Counted from the first letter of the stretch, positions 1-9,542 are shown. The stretch is DNA of 63,733 nt from Cupriavidus pauculus (GCF_008801835.1 NZ_VZOW01000030.1:1-63733); one strand, 5' to 3'. The notes: generated by a model not told the origin, from the sequence alone. A program made the numbers and translations.

Positions 1-3000
1 AGACCAGCAACGAAGGGCGCGCCGCCGCTGGGTCCGCAGGCCGCCCCGCACGCGCCTCGCCCGGATGGCGAGCCGCGTCGCGGTCGCCCCGAGCAAGCGC
101 CACGTCCCCCGCGGGCTGCCCGTCAGGAAGGCGCCGAACGTCCGCCGCGCGGCGATGGCGCCGAGCGCCGTCCGCCCCGTCCGCCGCAGCCGGCGCGTCT
201 GGCCAATCCGTTGCCTGAGATTACCTTTCCGGAAGCCTTGCCGGTGTCGGCGCGGCGCGACGAGATTGCCGCTGCGTTGCTGGCCAATCAGGTCGTCATC
301 GTCTCGGGCGAGACCGGCTCAGGCAAGACCACCCAGTTGCCGAAGATCGCGCTGTCCATCGGGCGCGGCCCGGCGCGCGAAGGCAAGCCGGGCGGAGGAC
401 TGATCGGTCACACCCAGCCGCGCCGGATCGCCGCGACTTCCACGGCCAAGCGGATCGCGCAGGAGCTGGGAACGCCGATCGGCGAGCATGTCGGCTATCA
501 GGTGCGGTTCAACGACGCGATGTCGGCGGGCGCGTCGGTCAAGCTGATGACCGACGGCATCCTGCTGGCCGAGACCCAGAACGATCCGCTGCTGCGCGCG
601 TACGACACGATCATCATCGACGAGGCGCACGAACGCAGTCTCAATATCGACTTCCTGATCGGATACCTGCGCCAAATCCTGCCCAGGCGTCCCGATCTCA
701 AGCTGATCATCACGTCGGCGACCATCGATGCGCAGCGCTTTGCCGAGCATTTCGCGCGTGACGGCAAGCCAGCGCCGGTCATCGAGGTCAGCGGCCGGCT
801 GTATCCGGTCGAAATTCGTTATCGGCCGATCCAGGCAGACCAGCCCGCCGACGGCGCGCCGCGTTCGGACAAGGCGCGCGAGCGAGACCTGTACGATGGC
901 ATCGTCGACGCCGTGGACGAGCTATGCCGGCTCGGACCCGGCGACGTGCTGGTGTTCCTGCCCGGCGAGCGCGAGATTCGCGAGGCCGCCGAGGCGCTGC
1001 GCAAGCACCACCCGCCGCACACCGAGATCCTGCCGCTGTTCGCGCGGCTCTCCGTGCAGGAGCAGGAGCGCGTATTCAAGCCGTCGAACGCCCGGCGCAT
1101 CGTGCTGGCCACTAACGTGGCGGAGACTTCGCTGACCGTGCCCGGCATTCGCTATGTGGTCGATACCGGCCTGGCGCGGGTCAAGCGCTACTCCTACCGC
1201 AACAAGGTGGAGCAGCTGCAGATCGAGTCGATTTCCCAGGCCGCTGCGAACCAGCGCGCGGGCCGATGCGGCCGCGTGGCCGACGGCGTCTGCATCCGGC
1301 TCTACGAAGAAAGCGATTTTGCGGGCCGGCCGCGCTTCACCGATCCCGAAATCCTGCGCTCGTCGCTGGCGGCGGTGATCCTGCGCATGAAAGCGCTGCG
1401 GCTGACCGATATCGAGGCATTCCCGTTCATCGAGCCGCCGCTTGGCCGTGCCATTGCCGACGGCTACCAGTTGCTGCAGGAGCTTGGCGCGCTGGACGAA
1501 GCCAATCAGTTGACCGGCACGGGGCGCCAGTTGGCCAAGTTGCCGCTGGATCCGCGCGTGGCGCGCATGATTCTGGCTGCAAAGGACCAGCATTGCCTGC
1601 GCGAAGTCCTGATCATCGCCAGCGCGCTTTCGGTGCAGGACCCGCGCGACCGTCCTCAGGAGGCCCAGGAGGCCGCGGATCAGGCGCACCGCAAGTTCGT
1701 CGACGAAAGATCGGAGTTCCTGGGCTGGGTGAAGCTCTGGAAGTGGTTCGAGGACGCCGTCGCGCACAAGAAAACCAATCGGCAATTGCAGGAACAATGC
1801 CGCAGTCATTTCCTGTCGCATGTGCGCCTGCGCGAATGGCGCGACGTGCATTCGCAACTCCATACGACGGTCAGCGAACAGGGCTGGCGCCTGAACGACA
1901 GCGAACCAACCTTCGAACAACTGCACAAGGCGTTGCTGACGGGGCTGCTGGGCAATGTCGGACTGAAGCTGGACGAAGCCGATGGCAAGGGCCGCGAATA
2001 TCTTGGCGCGCGCGGCATCAAGTTCCATCTGTGGCCGGGGTCGTTGATCGCTCGCAAGGTCGGCCGCTGGATCATTGCCGCGGAACTGGTGGAGACCAGC
2101 CGCCTGTATGCGCGCACGCTGGCGCGGATCGAGCCCGAATGGGTCGAACAGGTCGGCAAGCATCTGCTCAAGGTCAGCTGGAGCGAGCCGCATTGGGAAA
2201 AGAAGGCCGGTCAGGTGCTGGCGCTGGAGCGTGGCACGCTGTACGGCTTGCCGATCTATCAGCACCGACGCGTGCATTTCGGTCCGATGAATCCGTCGGA
2301 GGCGCGCGAGATCTTTATCCGCAGCGCCTTGGTCGAGGGTGAATTCGACACGCGGTTGCCGTTTTTTGCGCATAACCAGCGGCTGGTACGCGAGATCGAG
2401 AACCTCGAACACAAGGCGCGCCGGCAGGATGTGCTGGTGGACGACGTATTGATCTTTGCCTTCTACGACAAGGCGATCCCGGCCGACATCCACAACCAGG
2501 TGGCGTTCGAGAAGTGGTATCAGGCCGAGTCGGCCAAGGATCGCAAGCTGCTTTACCTGAATCGCGACGAGCTGATGCGCCACGAGGCGGCCGGCATTAC
2601 CACGGACCTGTTTCCGAAGGTGCTGCCGATCGCGGGGATCGACATGGCTTTGTCGTACCACTTCGAGCCCGGCAGCCACCGCGATGGCGTGACGCTGACG
2701 GTGCCGCTGTACGCGCTCAATCAGGTGCGCGCCGAGCGTGCGGACTGGCTGGTGCCCGGCATGATCAAGGAGAAGGTGCATCTGCTGCTGAAGTCGCTGC
2801 CGCAGAAGCTGCGCCGCCATTGCGTGCCGTTGCCGGATTACGCGGCGGGTTTTGTCGATCGCCGGCCGTTTGGCGAAGGCGAATTGCTGGACGTGCTGAT
2901 TGCGGACATCCGGGAGCAAACCGGCACGATGATCAAACGCGCCGATTTCAAGCTCGAAACGCTGCCGGCGCACCATTTCATGAATTTCAAGGTGATCGAC

Positions 3001-3987
3001 GAACACGGTCGCCAGCTCGATGTGGGCCGCAATCTGGCCCAGTTGCGCGCGGAGTTCGGGGGGCAGGCGCAGCAGTCGTTCCAGAATATTGCCGCGCGCG
3101 ATGTGCCGGCCGCCGAGGCCGGCCAGTACGAGAACCTCACGTCGTGGTCATTCGGCGAACTGCCGGAACTGCTGGAAATCCGCAAGGGCAACCAGACGCT
3201 GTTCGGCTACCCGGCGCTGGTTGACCATGGCGACCATTGCGATGTCGAGGTCTTCGACGATCCACAGGAGGCCATCCGCGTACACCATGCCGGGCTGCGC
3301 CGGTTGTTCGCGCTGCAGTTGCGCGAGCAGGTGAAGTTCATCGAAAAGAACATTCCCAACCTGCAGCAGATGTCGATGCAGTACATGACGATCGGCACGC
3401 AGGAGGAACTGCGCAGCCAGATCGTCTCGATGGCGTTGGAGCGCGCCTGTCTGCAGGCGCCGCTGCCGCGCAACGAAGCCGAATTCAACGCGCGCAAGGA
3501 AGAGGGACGCGCACGGCTGTCGCTGCTGGCGCAGGAAATCGCGCGGCTGGTCGGCACGATCCTGGCCGAATACGCGGCGCTGCCGCGCAAGCTGCTGCAG
3601 GCCAAGCCGTTTGGCTCCGCCTATCAGGATCTGGAAGGCCAACTGGGCCGGCTGATGACCAAGTCGTTTGTCATCGATACGCCGTACAACCAGCTGGTGC
3701 ACTTTCCGCGCTATCTCAAGGGAATGGCGATGCGCGTGGACAAGCTCAAAGGCGATCCGGCGCGCGACGCCCAGCGCATTCAGGAAATGTCGCCGCTGGT
3801 ACAGCAATGGCAGCGCGCCGAGAAACAGATCCGGGCGCAAGGCCGTGGCGCGACCGATGCGCGGCTCGACGAATTCCGATGGATGCTTGAGGAGTTGCGC
3901 ATCGCGCTGTTCGCGCAAGAGTTGCGTACGCCGCAGCCGATGTCGGTGAAGCGACTGCAAAAAGTGTGGGAATCGATGCAGCGCTGA
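1..3987 (+). CDS. hrpA: ATP-dependent RNA helicase HrpA (5' end cut by window)
   Basis: DEAH-box 3'-5' RNA helicase; the E. coli homologue acts on mRNA and on stalled ribosomes. The reading frame is open from base 1 with no stop, giving at least 1328 residues, near the 1300 usual for HrpA. A TTG at 211 is an internal codon of the open frame and need not be the start. The first ~70 residues are Pro/Arg-rich and probably disordered. Visible motifs: Walker A GETGSGKTT, DEAHERS, SATID, NVAETSLTVPG and QRAGRCGR, followed by the HA2/OB region and the long C-terminal DUF3418-type extension that separates HrpA from shorter DEAH helicases. It ends in ESMQR. No terminator was seen after it. Confidence 0.95.
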   Translation, partial: RPATKGAPPLGPQAAPHAPRPDGEPRRGRPEQAPRPPRAARQEGAERPPRGDGAERRPPRPPQPARLANPLPEITFPEALPVSARRDEIAAALLANQVVIVSGETGSGKTTQLPKIALSIGRGPAREGKPGGGLIGHTQPRRIAATSTAKRIAQELGTPIGEHVGYQVRFNDAMSAGASVKLMTDGILLAETQNDPLLRAYDTIIIDEAHERSLNIDFLIGYLRQILPRRPDLKLIITSATIDAQRFAEHFARDGKPAPVIEVSGRLYPVEIRYRPIQADQPADGAPRSDKARERDLYDGIVDAVDELCRLGPGDVLVFLPGEREIREAAEALRKHHPPHTEILPLFARLSVQEQERVFKPSNARRIVLATNVAETSLTVPGIRYVVDTGLARVKRYSYRNKVEQLQIESISQAAANQRAGRCGRVADGVCIRLYEESDFAGRPRFTDPEILRSSLAAVILRMKALRLTDIEAFPFIEPPLGRAIADGYQLLQELGALDEANQLTGTGRQLAKLPLDPRVARMILAAKDQHCLREVLIIASALSVQDPRDRPQEAQEAADQAHRKFVDERSEFLGWVKLWKWFEDAVAHKKTNRQLQEQCRSHFLSHVRLREWRDVHSQLHTTVSEQGWRLNDSEPTFEQLHKALLTGLLGNVGLKLDEADGKGREYLGARGIKFHLWPGSLIARKVGRWIIAAELVETSRLYARTLARIEPEWVEQVGKHLLKVSWSEPHWEKKAGQVLALERGTLYGLPIYQHRRVHFGPMNPSEAREIFIRSALVEGEFDTRLPFFAHNQRLVREIENLEHKARRQDVLVDDVLIFAFYDKAIPADIHNQVAFEKWYQAESAKDRKLLYLNRDELMRHEAAGITTDLFPKVLPIAGIDMALSYHFEPGSHRDGVTLTVPLYALNQVRAERADWLVPGMIKEKVHLLLKSLPQKLRRHCVPLPDYAAGFVDRRPFGEGELLDVLIADIREQTGTMIKRADFKLETLPAHHFMNFKVIDEHGRQLDVGRNLAQLRAEFGGQAQQSFQNIAARDVPAAEAGQYENLTSWSFGELPELLEIRKGNQTLFGYPALVDHGDHCDVEVFDDPQEAIRVHHAGLRRLFALQLREQVKFIEKNIPNLQQMSMQYMTIGTQEELRSQIVSMALERACLQAPLPRNEAEFNARKEEGRARLSLLAQEIARLVGTILAEYAALPRKLLQAKPFGSAYQDLEGQLGRLMTKSFVIDTPYNQLVHFPRYLKGMAMRVDKLKGDPARDAQRIQEMSPLVQQWQRAEKQIRAQGRGATDARLDEFRWMLEELRIALFAQELRTPQPMSVKRLQKVWESMQR

Positions 3988-4149
3988 TTCTCGGACAGCC
4001 AGTGCGGCGATGCCCCTGGCTGACTTTTCCCTGCCACGGACCGGGCACATGTATCTAAATGTAAGAGGCGCTTAAGATTCTGTGTCCGACGTCATCGCAT
4101 CCCGGCGGCGAAACGTTAGAATGCCCGATTCCTTTGAATTAACGGTCTT

Positions 4150-5136
4150 ATGCTCGCATTGCGTCGTGTAGCGGCTGGCGTGGTTTCGGTTGGCGCCTTG
4201 GCCTTGGCCCTTGTGTCCGCCCCAGCGCTTGCAGAGGTGGTGGTGATCCTCAATTCTGGTGACGCAAGCGTCACGCTGATCGACAAGGACACCCAGAAAG
4301 TCATTGAGACCTTTCCCGTCGGCAAGGAGCCGCATCATCTGATCGCCACGCCGGATGACAAGTCGCTGATCGTCGCAAACGCGGTGGGCAACGATCTGGT
4401 GTTTCTCGATCCGGTAACGGGCAAGGTGCAGCAGCGTGTGCCCAATATCGACGATCCGTATCAGGTCGGGTTTTCGCCGGACCAGAAGTGGTTTGTCGCT
4501 ACCGGCAACCGACTGGATCGGGTGGATGTCTATCGCTGGGACGGTCACCAGCTCAAGATGGCGCGGCAGTTTCCGCTTGCAAAGACGCCCAGCCACATCG
4601 CCTTCACGGCCGACAGCCGGATTGCCTTTGTCACGCTGCAGGATTCCAACCAGATCGCAGCGATCGACCTGAACACGCTGACCGTCCTGTGGACCATGGA
4701 AGCCGGCTCGGCCCCGGCGGGCATCTGGGTGACGCCAGACCAGAAATATTTGCTGGTAGGCATGACGGGCGCCGACTATGTCGCCGTGATCGACTGGCGC
4801 ACGCGCACCGTGGTCAAGCAGATCCAAACCGGCAAAGGTGCCCACAACTTCCGCGCCGTGGGCGACAAGCGGCATCTGTTCCTGACCAACCGGGTGTCGG
4901 GTTCGATCAGTATCATCGACCAGCAGACGCTGTCGAAGGTGGGTGATATTACGGGCCTGCTGCCGGGCCCCGACGATATGGAACTGACCGCCGACGGCAA
5001 GACGCTGTGGGTGACCTTCCGCTGGGCGCGGTCGGTAGGTCTGATCGATGTGGCCAGCCGCAAGCTGGTCAAGACCATTCGCGTCGGCAAGTCGCCGCAC
5101 GGGATCTACTTCAAGACCCGCGCGCCGCTGTATTGA
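4150..5136 (+). CDS. Secreted YncE/YVTN-type beta-propeller protein
   Basis: A 328-residue exported protein. The N-terminus is a clear signal peptide (basic start, hydrophobic core, cleavage near APALAE). The remainder is a run of repeats of about 40 residues with the YVTN/YncE pattern (for example GKEPHHLIATPDDKSLIVAN and GKSPHGIYFK), which builds a seven-bladed propeller. Periplasmic proteins of this family bind DNA, metals or partner proteins; some accompany PQQ-dependent dehydrogenases. Nothing here fixes the ligand. It is first of a three-gene set: the NodB-like gene follows after 7 bp, and that gene's stop overlaps the desaturase start. This suggests one transcript and an envelope role. 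Confidence 0.85.
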   Translation: MLALRRVAAGVVSVGALALALVSAPALAEVVVILNSGDASVTLIDKDTQKVIETFPVGKEPHHLIATPDDKSLIVANAVGNDLVFLDPVTGKVQQRVPNIDDPYQVGFSPDQKWFVATGNRLDRVDVYRWDGHQLKMARQFPLAKTPSHIAFTADSRIAFVTLQDSNQIAAIDLNTLTVLWTMEAGSAPAGIWVTPDQKYLLVGMTGADYVAVIDWRTRTVVKQIQTGKGAHNFRAVGDKRHLFLTNRVSGSISIIDQQTLSKVGDITGLLPGPDDMELTADGKTLWVTFRWARSVGLIDVASRKLVKTIRVGKSPHGIYFKTRAPLY

Positions 5137-5143
5137 GGACATC

Positions 5144-6004
5144 ATGCGCAGGACGATTTCCCGCATTGCCGCGCTGGCGCTGGGCATCACGGCCACCGTG
5201 ACCCTTGCCGCGGAGTCCGCGCCTGCGGAGCGGGCATGCCGCGCCGGCACGCTGTACCTGACGTTCGACACCGGCAGCATGAGCCAGGCCGAGTTGATCG
5301 CACGCACGCTGCGCAAGCATCACATCCGCGCCACTTTCTTTCTGGCCAACGAGCCAACCGTCAACAAGGACAGTTCGCTCGACGCGAGCTGGGCGCCATA
5401 CTGGAAATCGCTGGCGGCTGACGGCCATGCCTTCGGCACGCATACTTTCGATCACGTCTACCTGCGCAGCGTGACGGGCGGCAAGGTCACGATGCGCCCG
5501 CAGTTCGGCCAGCATGGCGGCAAGGATGTGGTCATGGACGAAGCGGCGTTCTGCGGTGAATTGCGTCGCAGCGCCGAGGCATTCCAGTCGATGACGGGGC
5601 AGCCGATGGCGCCGCTCTGGCGCGCGCCGGGCGGCCGCACCTCGCCGCAGACGCTGGCGTGGGCGGAGCAATGCGGCTTCCGACATGTGGGCTGGGCGCC
5701 GGCCGGATTCCTGGGCGACGAGCTGTCGTCCGAGAAATTTCCGAACCAGGCGCTGCTCGACAAAGCCTTGCGCGATCTGCGGGACGGCGATATCACCATG
5801 GCACATCTCGGCATCTGGTCACGCAAGGACGCCTGGGCGCCAGCCGTGCTCGAGCCATTGATCAGCGGGCTGGAACAGAAGGGCTTCTGCTTCGCCACGC
5901 TGCGCGAGCATCCGCAATACAAGGGCTGGATCGCTCAGCGCGGGCCCGTGCGCGCCGGGCAGCCAGCGGCGACGGAAGCCACTGCAACGGGGTCGAAACG
6001 GTAA
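5144..6004 (+). CDS. Secreted polysaccharide-deacetylase-family (NodB) protein with an altered metal motif
   Basis: A 286-residue exported protein. The ATG at 5144 is followed at once by a signal peptide (MRRTISRIAALALGITATVT), which decides the start over longer in-frame options. NodB-fold motifs are visible: TFDTGS where the family has TFDDGP, HTFDH (HxxxH-type metal ligands) and RAPGGRTS (RxPxG). The first Asp is kept, but the second position, normally the metal-binding Asp, is Thr. Family members deacetylate peptidoglycan, chitin-like or exopolysaccharide substrates; activity here is uncertain. It lies 7 bp after the beta-propeller gene and its TAA overlaps the next ATG, so the three are probably translated together. 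Confidence 0.85.
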   Translation: MRRTISRIAALALGITATVTLAAESAPAERACRAGTLYLTFDTGSMSQAELIARTLRKHHIRATFFLANEPTVNKDSSLDASWAPYWKSLAADGHAFGTHTFDHVYLRSVTGGKVTMRPQFGQHGGKDVVMDEAAFCGELRRSAEAFQSMTGQPMAPLWRAPGGRTSPQTLAWAEQCGFRHVGWAPAGFLGDELSSEKFPNQALLDKALRDLRDGDITMAHLGIWSRKDAWAPAVLEPLISGLEQKGFCFATLREHPQYKGWIAQRGPVRAGQPAATEATATGSKR

Positions 6005-6999
6005 TGTGGGACGCTTTCACTAACTGGCTCAATCTCTGGGTCGGCCAGATCGAAGCCACGGTCTTTCAGGACGCCATATTGCCTGTGGTCTACAACCTCG
6101 GGTTTGGCGGCTATGCCGAAGACGCATTCACCGGCACGGAATGGCTGCTGGTGGGCGTGGTCCAAATCGCGGTGATGGTGCTGATCCTCGGCCCACTGGA
6201 GAAGCTACGTCCGGTCGAGCGGGTGACCGACCGCCGGGCCATCCGCACGGACATTTTCTATACATTGATTCACCGCCTGGGTCTGTTCCGGCTGGCCATG
6301 TTCTTCCTGCTGGCGCCGCTGATGGATTCGATCGAAGGACATTTGCGCCTGCTGGGCTGGCAGCGCGTCAATGTCGAAGACTGGTGGCCGGGCGTTACGT
6401 CGGTTCCGCTGGTCAGCTTCTTCGTTTACCTGCTGTTGTTCGACCTGCTCGACTACTGGTATCACCGGCTGTCGCACACCTACCGTTGGTGGTGGAGCCT
6501 GCATGCCGTCCATCACAGCCAGCAGCAGATGACCCTGTGGAGCGACAATCGCAACCATCTGCTCGACGATATTCTGCGGGATTTCGTCTTTGCGACCGTC
6601 GCGCTTGCGGTGGGCGTGGAGCCGTCGCAGTACGTGCTGCTGGTCGCACTGTCCCAGTTGCTGCAAAGCCTGCAGCACGCCAACCTGCGTCTGCATTTCG
6701 GCTGGCTCGGCGAGCGCCTGCTGGTCTCGCCGCGGTTCCATCGCACGCACCACGCGGTGGGCCTGGGTCACGAGCGCCAGGGCAAGGATGGCAAGCCAGC
6801 GCGTCTGGGCGGCTGCAACTATGGGGTGATCTTCCCGTGGTGGGACATGCTGTTCCGCACGGCCGTGTTCACCCAGTCCTACTATCCCACCGGGATCCGC
6901 GACCAAATGCCGCCGCCGACGGGGCGGGGCCGCAACTACGGCGCCGGTTTCCTGTCCCAGCAGTGGCTGGGCATCAAGCGACTGCTGCGGCTTGGGTGA
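6004..6999 (+). CDS. Fatty acid hydroxylase / sterol desaturase family membrane protein
   Basis: A 331-residue integral membrane di-iron protein. Hydrophobic segments flank three His clusters: HRLSH (HxxxH), HAVHHS (HxxHH) and HRTHH (HxxHH), the ligand set of the fatty acid hydroxylase superfamily. The ATG overlaps the stop of the upstream NodB-like gene (TAATG), so translational coupling is likely. Bacterial members hydroxylate or desaturate lipids; the substrate cannot be read from sequence. A second, distinct family member is encoded on the reverse strand at 55498-56412. Confidence 0.85.
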   Translation: MWDAFTNWLNLWVGQIEATVFQDAILPVVYNLGFGGYAEDAFTGTEWLLVGVVQIAVMVLILGPLEKLRPVERVTDRRAIRTDIFYTLIHRLGLFRLAMFFLLAPLMDSIEGHLRLLGWQRVNVEDWWPGVTSVPLVSFFVYLLLFDLLDYWYHRLSHTYRWWWSLHAVHHSQQQMTLWSDNRNHLLDDILRDFVFATVALAVGVEPSQYVLLVALSQLLQSLQHANLRLHFGWLGERLLVSPRFHRTHHAVGLGHERQGKDGKPARLGGCNYGVIFPWWDMLFRTAVFTQSYYPTGIRDQMPPPTGRGRNYGAGFLSQQWLGIKRLLRLG

Positions 7000-7066
7000 C
7001 GGGCAGTGCCCCATGCTGTGCTAGGCTTGCCTGGCTTCCCGGGGCTCTCCTCAATCTCTTGACTGC

Positions 7067-7933
7067 ATGAACGATATCTTCCGCTCGTTTGCCCGTGCGC
7101 TGGTCAGCCAGTTGCATCCGCGCATGCTGATGCTGACCGTGGTTCCCTTCATTCTCGCGACCGTCCTCTGGGGCGGCATGCTGTGGTGGGGCTGGGAACC
7201 GATCATGACCACCGCGCGAACCTTGCTTGAAGGATCCGCATTCACCAGCTGGATCTATTCGATGCTCGACTGGCTGGGCCTGCAGTCGCTGCGTACGGTG
7301 GTGGCACCACTGTTCGTGCTCACGCTGGCGATTCCGCTGGTGATCGCCTCGATGCTGATTTTCATCAGTCTGTTTTCGGTGCCGGCGGTAGTCAGGCATC
7401 TGGATCGCAGCTATCCCGATCTGCTCAAGGCGCACGGCGGCAGCATTGCCGGCAGCGTGTTTCAGGCGCTTGGCAACACGGTGGTGTTTCTGTTGTTGAT
7501 GATCGTCACCTTGCCGCTCTGGCTGATTCCGCCATTTTTTGCCTTGATCCCACCGGTGCTGTGGGGGTGGCTGACCTATCGGGTGATGACTTACGACGCG
7601 CTGTCGGAGCATGCCACGGCGGAGGAGCGCAAGACGCTCATGAAACGCCACCGTGTGCCGCTGCTGGCGATTGGCGTGGCGGTGGGCCTGCTGGGTTCCG
7701 CGCCGACCTTGCTGTGGGTCTGGTCCGCTGTCATCATCTTCCTGTTCCCGGTGGTGCTGGCCGGCACGCTGTGGCTCTACGTGCTGATATTCATTTTTTC
7801 GGCGTTGTGGTTTGGCCACTATTGCCTGCGCGCCCTGGCCGATCTGCGCGCCGAGCGCGCCGCGGCGGCGCCGCCCGCTCCCGACGTGATCGATCTGTCG
7901 CCGTCCGACGTGCGTCGCATCGAGCAATCCTGA
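7067..7933 (+). CDS. EI24/CysZ-like integral membrane protein
   Basis: A 288-residue protein with about six hydrophobic segments (around residues 20-45, 75-110, 125-165, 190-235). The pattern resembles the EI24-domain family, which includes the sulfate permease CysZ. The C-terminal ~25 residues are polar (ending DVRRIEQS). No sulfur-assimilation genes are adjacent, so a CysZ role is not supported by context. The next gene begins 22 bp downstream, probably on the same transcript. Family assignment is from overall pattern and is moderately secure; function is unknown. Confidence 0.7.
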   Translation: MNDIFRSFARALVSQLHPRMLMLTVVPFILATVLWGGMLWWGWEPIMTTARTLLEGSAFTSWIYSMLDWLGLQSLRTVVAPLFVLTLAIPLVIASMLIFISLFSVPAVVRHLDRSYPDLLKAHGGSIAGSVFQALGNTVVFLLLMIVTLPLWLIPPFFALIPPVLWGWLTYRVMTYDALSEHATAEERKTLMKRHRVPLLAIGVAVGLLGSAPTLLWVWSAVIIFLFPVVLAGTLWLYVLIFIFSALWFGHYCLRALADLRAERAAAAPPAPDVIDLSPSDVRRIEQS

Positions 7934-7955
7934 ATACGGAAAACAAGAGGGCATC

Positions 7956-8756
7956 ATGGGTTTTGGTTTGATTGTCATCGGCGACGAAATCCTGTCCGGG
8001 CGCCGTGAAGACAAGCACATGCGCAAGGCGATCGAATTGCTGAACGCGCGCGGCCTGGCGTTGAACTGGGCGGAATACATCGGCGACGAGCGCGACCGCA
8101 TCACCGCCACGCTGCGCCGCACGTTTGCTAGCAGCGATATCGTGTTCTGCACCGGCGGCATTGGCGCCACGCCCGATGACCACACTCGGCAATGCGCCGC
8201 CGCGGCGCTGGGTGTGGAACTGGCGCTGCATCCCGATGCGCGCGAACAGATCGCGCTGCGCATTGCAGAATCGGCCGAAGGCGATCCGGTCAAGGCCGAC
8301 CTGAACCGCCCCGAAAACCAGCATCGCTTCAAGATGGGCGAATTCCCGGTGGGCGCGCGCATCATCCCGAACAGCTACAACCGCATTCCCGGCTTCTCGG
8401 TGGCGGATCACCATTTCATGCCGGGTTTTCCGGTCATGGCGTGGCCGATGATGGAATGGGTGCTCGACCATTACTACGCGCCTCTGTTCCATCGCGATGC
8501 CGAGCAGGCGCGCGCGTTTTATGTGTTCGAAGCGCCGGAATCCACGCTGACGCCGCTGATGGAGCAGGTAGAGGCCGCCTATCCGGGTATTCGTGTGTTC
8601 AGCCTGCCGTCGGTCGGCGATGTCAGCCGCGGCGATCGCTTTGCGCGCCGCCATATCGATCTTGGCGTCAAGGGCCTGGCAGAATCGGTCCCGGCCGCCT
8701 ACGCAATGCTGTTCGAAGGGGTACGCGCGATGGGCTTCGAGATTGTCGAGCAGTAG
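7956..8756 (+). CDS. Competence/damage-inducible protein A-like, molybdopterin-binding (MoCF) domain protein
   Basis: A 266-residue cytoplasmic protein with an N-terminal MoaB/Mog-like fold: GDEILSGRREDKHM, then FCTGGIGATPDDHTRQ, the motif shared by CinA N-terminal domains and molybdopterin-binding proteins. It lacks the C-terminal amidohydrolase (PncC) domain of full-length CinA, so it is a stand-alone COG1058-type protein. Such proteins have been linked to pyrophosphatase activity on nucleotide cofactors; the substrate here is inferred only. A strong bidirectional terminator follows. Confidence 0.8.
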   Translation: MGFGLIVIGDEILSGRREDKHMRKAIELLNARGLALNWAEYIGDERDRITATLRRTFASSDIVFCTGGIGATPDDHTRQCAAAALGVELALHPDAREQIALRIAESAEGDPVKADLNRPENQHRFKMGEFPVGARIIPNSYNRIPGFSVADHHFMPGFPVMAWPMMEWVLDHYYAPLFHRDAEQARAFYVFEAPESTLTPLMEQVEAAYPGIRVFSLPSVGDVSRGDRFARRHIDLGVKGLAESVPAAYAMLFEGVRAMGFEIVEQ

Positions 8757-8782
8757 CGCATCCCGAATCGCCGCCAAAAAAC

Positions 8783-8807
8783 AAAAGACGCCGCAAGGCG
8801 TCTTTTT
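8783..8807. terminator. Bidirectional intrinsic terminator
   Basis: Perfect 10-bp stem AAAAGACGCC / GGCGTCTTTT with a GCAA loop. A-tract on the left and T-tract on the right let it serve the forward MoCF-domain gene and the convergent rhodanese gene. Confidence 0.85.
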
Positions 8808-8833
8808 GCTTTCGAGGCCAACGGTGGCGCGAT

Positions 8834-9310
8834 CTACGCGCCGTGCCAGGGCAGGCCACGGAAACACCAGCCCTCCACGGTCTTGCGGTGATGGTGGTCA
8901 TCGCGAGCGCCTTCGAATCCTTCCAGCACGTCGATGGCGAACTGGTAGCCCGCTTCGGTGGCAATGCGGGCGGCGTGCTTCGAGCGCGCGGCACTGCGGC
9001 ACAGAAACAGCACCGGCGCGTCCTGCGGGACACGCGCCTTCAATTCAGCGACGAAATCAGGATTCTGCGTGCCGCCCGGATAAGTCGACCATTCCACATG
9101 GGCAAACTGTTCGTCGGGAATGGCGACGCCGCCGACCCAGTCAAGTTCCGCCTGGGTGCGGACATCCACCAGAACGGCTTTGGGATCGGCCTGCAGCAGC
9201 GCATGCGCTTCTTCGGGGCTCAGAGCGCCGAAGTACGCCAGCTGGCCTTGTTGCTGCCGTTCCTTGGCAGTCTGAAGGAGAGAGTCTCGGGTAGTCATCT
9301 TTTGTGACAT
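8834..9310 (-). CDS. Rhodanese-like domain protein
   Basis: A 158-residue single-domain rhodanese, probably a cytoplasmic sulfurtransferase. Domain features: VLVDVRTQAEL near the start and the active-site loop FLCRSAARSKHAA, with the catalytic Cys in a CRSAARS loop. The ATG at 9310 (MSQKMTTRD) is preferred; a second ATG at 9298 is also possible and neither has a strong Shine-Dalgarno. A longer frame upstream to 9385 looks non-native. It is convergent with 7956-8756 and shares the bidirectional terminator. Confidence 0.85.
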   Translation of the reverse strand: MSQKMTTRDSLLQTAKERQQQGQLAYFGALSPEEAHALLQADPKAVLVDVRTQAELDWVGGVAIPDEQFAHVEWSTYPGGTQNPDFVAELKARVPQDAPVLFLCRSAARSKHAARIATEAGYQFAIDVLEGFEGARDDHHHRKTVEGWCFRGLPWHGA

Positions 9311-9495
9311 GGTCAAGGTAGTTGGACAGGCGCCGCGTACGACGTCGCAAAACCACGCCATTCGTCGTGGCACTGGGAAGCGCATGAATTCGGCGCTATT
9401 CTAGCGCGCGGCCGTTGGCCGAAATGGATGGTCCCGAAAAAACTGCGTAGGTGCGCCACGCGACTCACCCCAATTCGGTGCGTAATTCACCGGGA

Positions 9496-9512
9496 TGCAC
9501 AATATAAGTGCA
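9496..9512. promoter_or_regulatory. NtrC-type enhancer site 1
   Basis: TGCAC-N7-GTGCA, a 17-bp inverted repeat matching the known NtrC consensus half-sites (TGCACC / GGTGCA). It lies 30 bp centre-to-centre from the second site, about three helical turns. Confidence 0.75.
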
Positions 9513-9525
9513 CTCCCTTGATGAA

Positions 9526-9542
9526 TGCACCTTTATGGTGTT
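9526..9542. promoter_or_regulatory. NtrC-type enhancer site 2
   Basis: TGCACC-TTTAT-GGTGTT, one full half-site plus a two-mismatch partner. Together with site 1 it forms a tandem NtrC enhancer about 180-200 bp upstream of the sigma-54 promoter of glnA. Confidence 0.75.

Noticed and set aside
922..3006. Reverse-strand 694-codon open frame opposite hrpA
   Set aside because: Composition is that of a codon-position shadow and the forward strand carries all helicase motifs.
5659..6003. Extended N-terminus of the first desaturase
   Set aside because: It would overlap the NodB-like gene in another frame; the ATG at 6004 overlapping the stop is the natural start.
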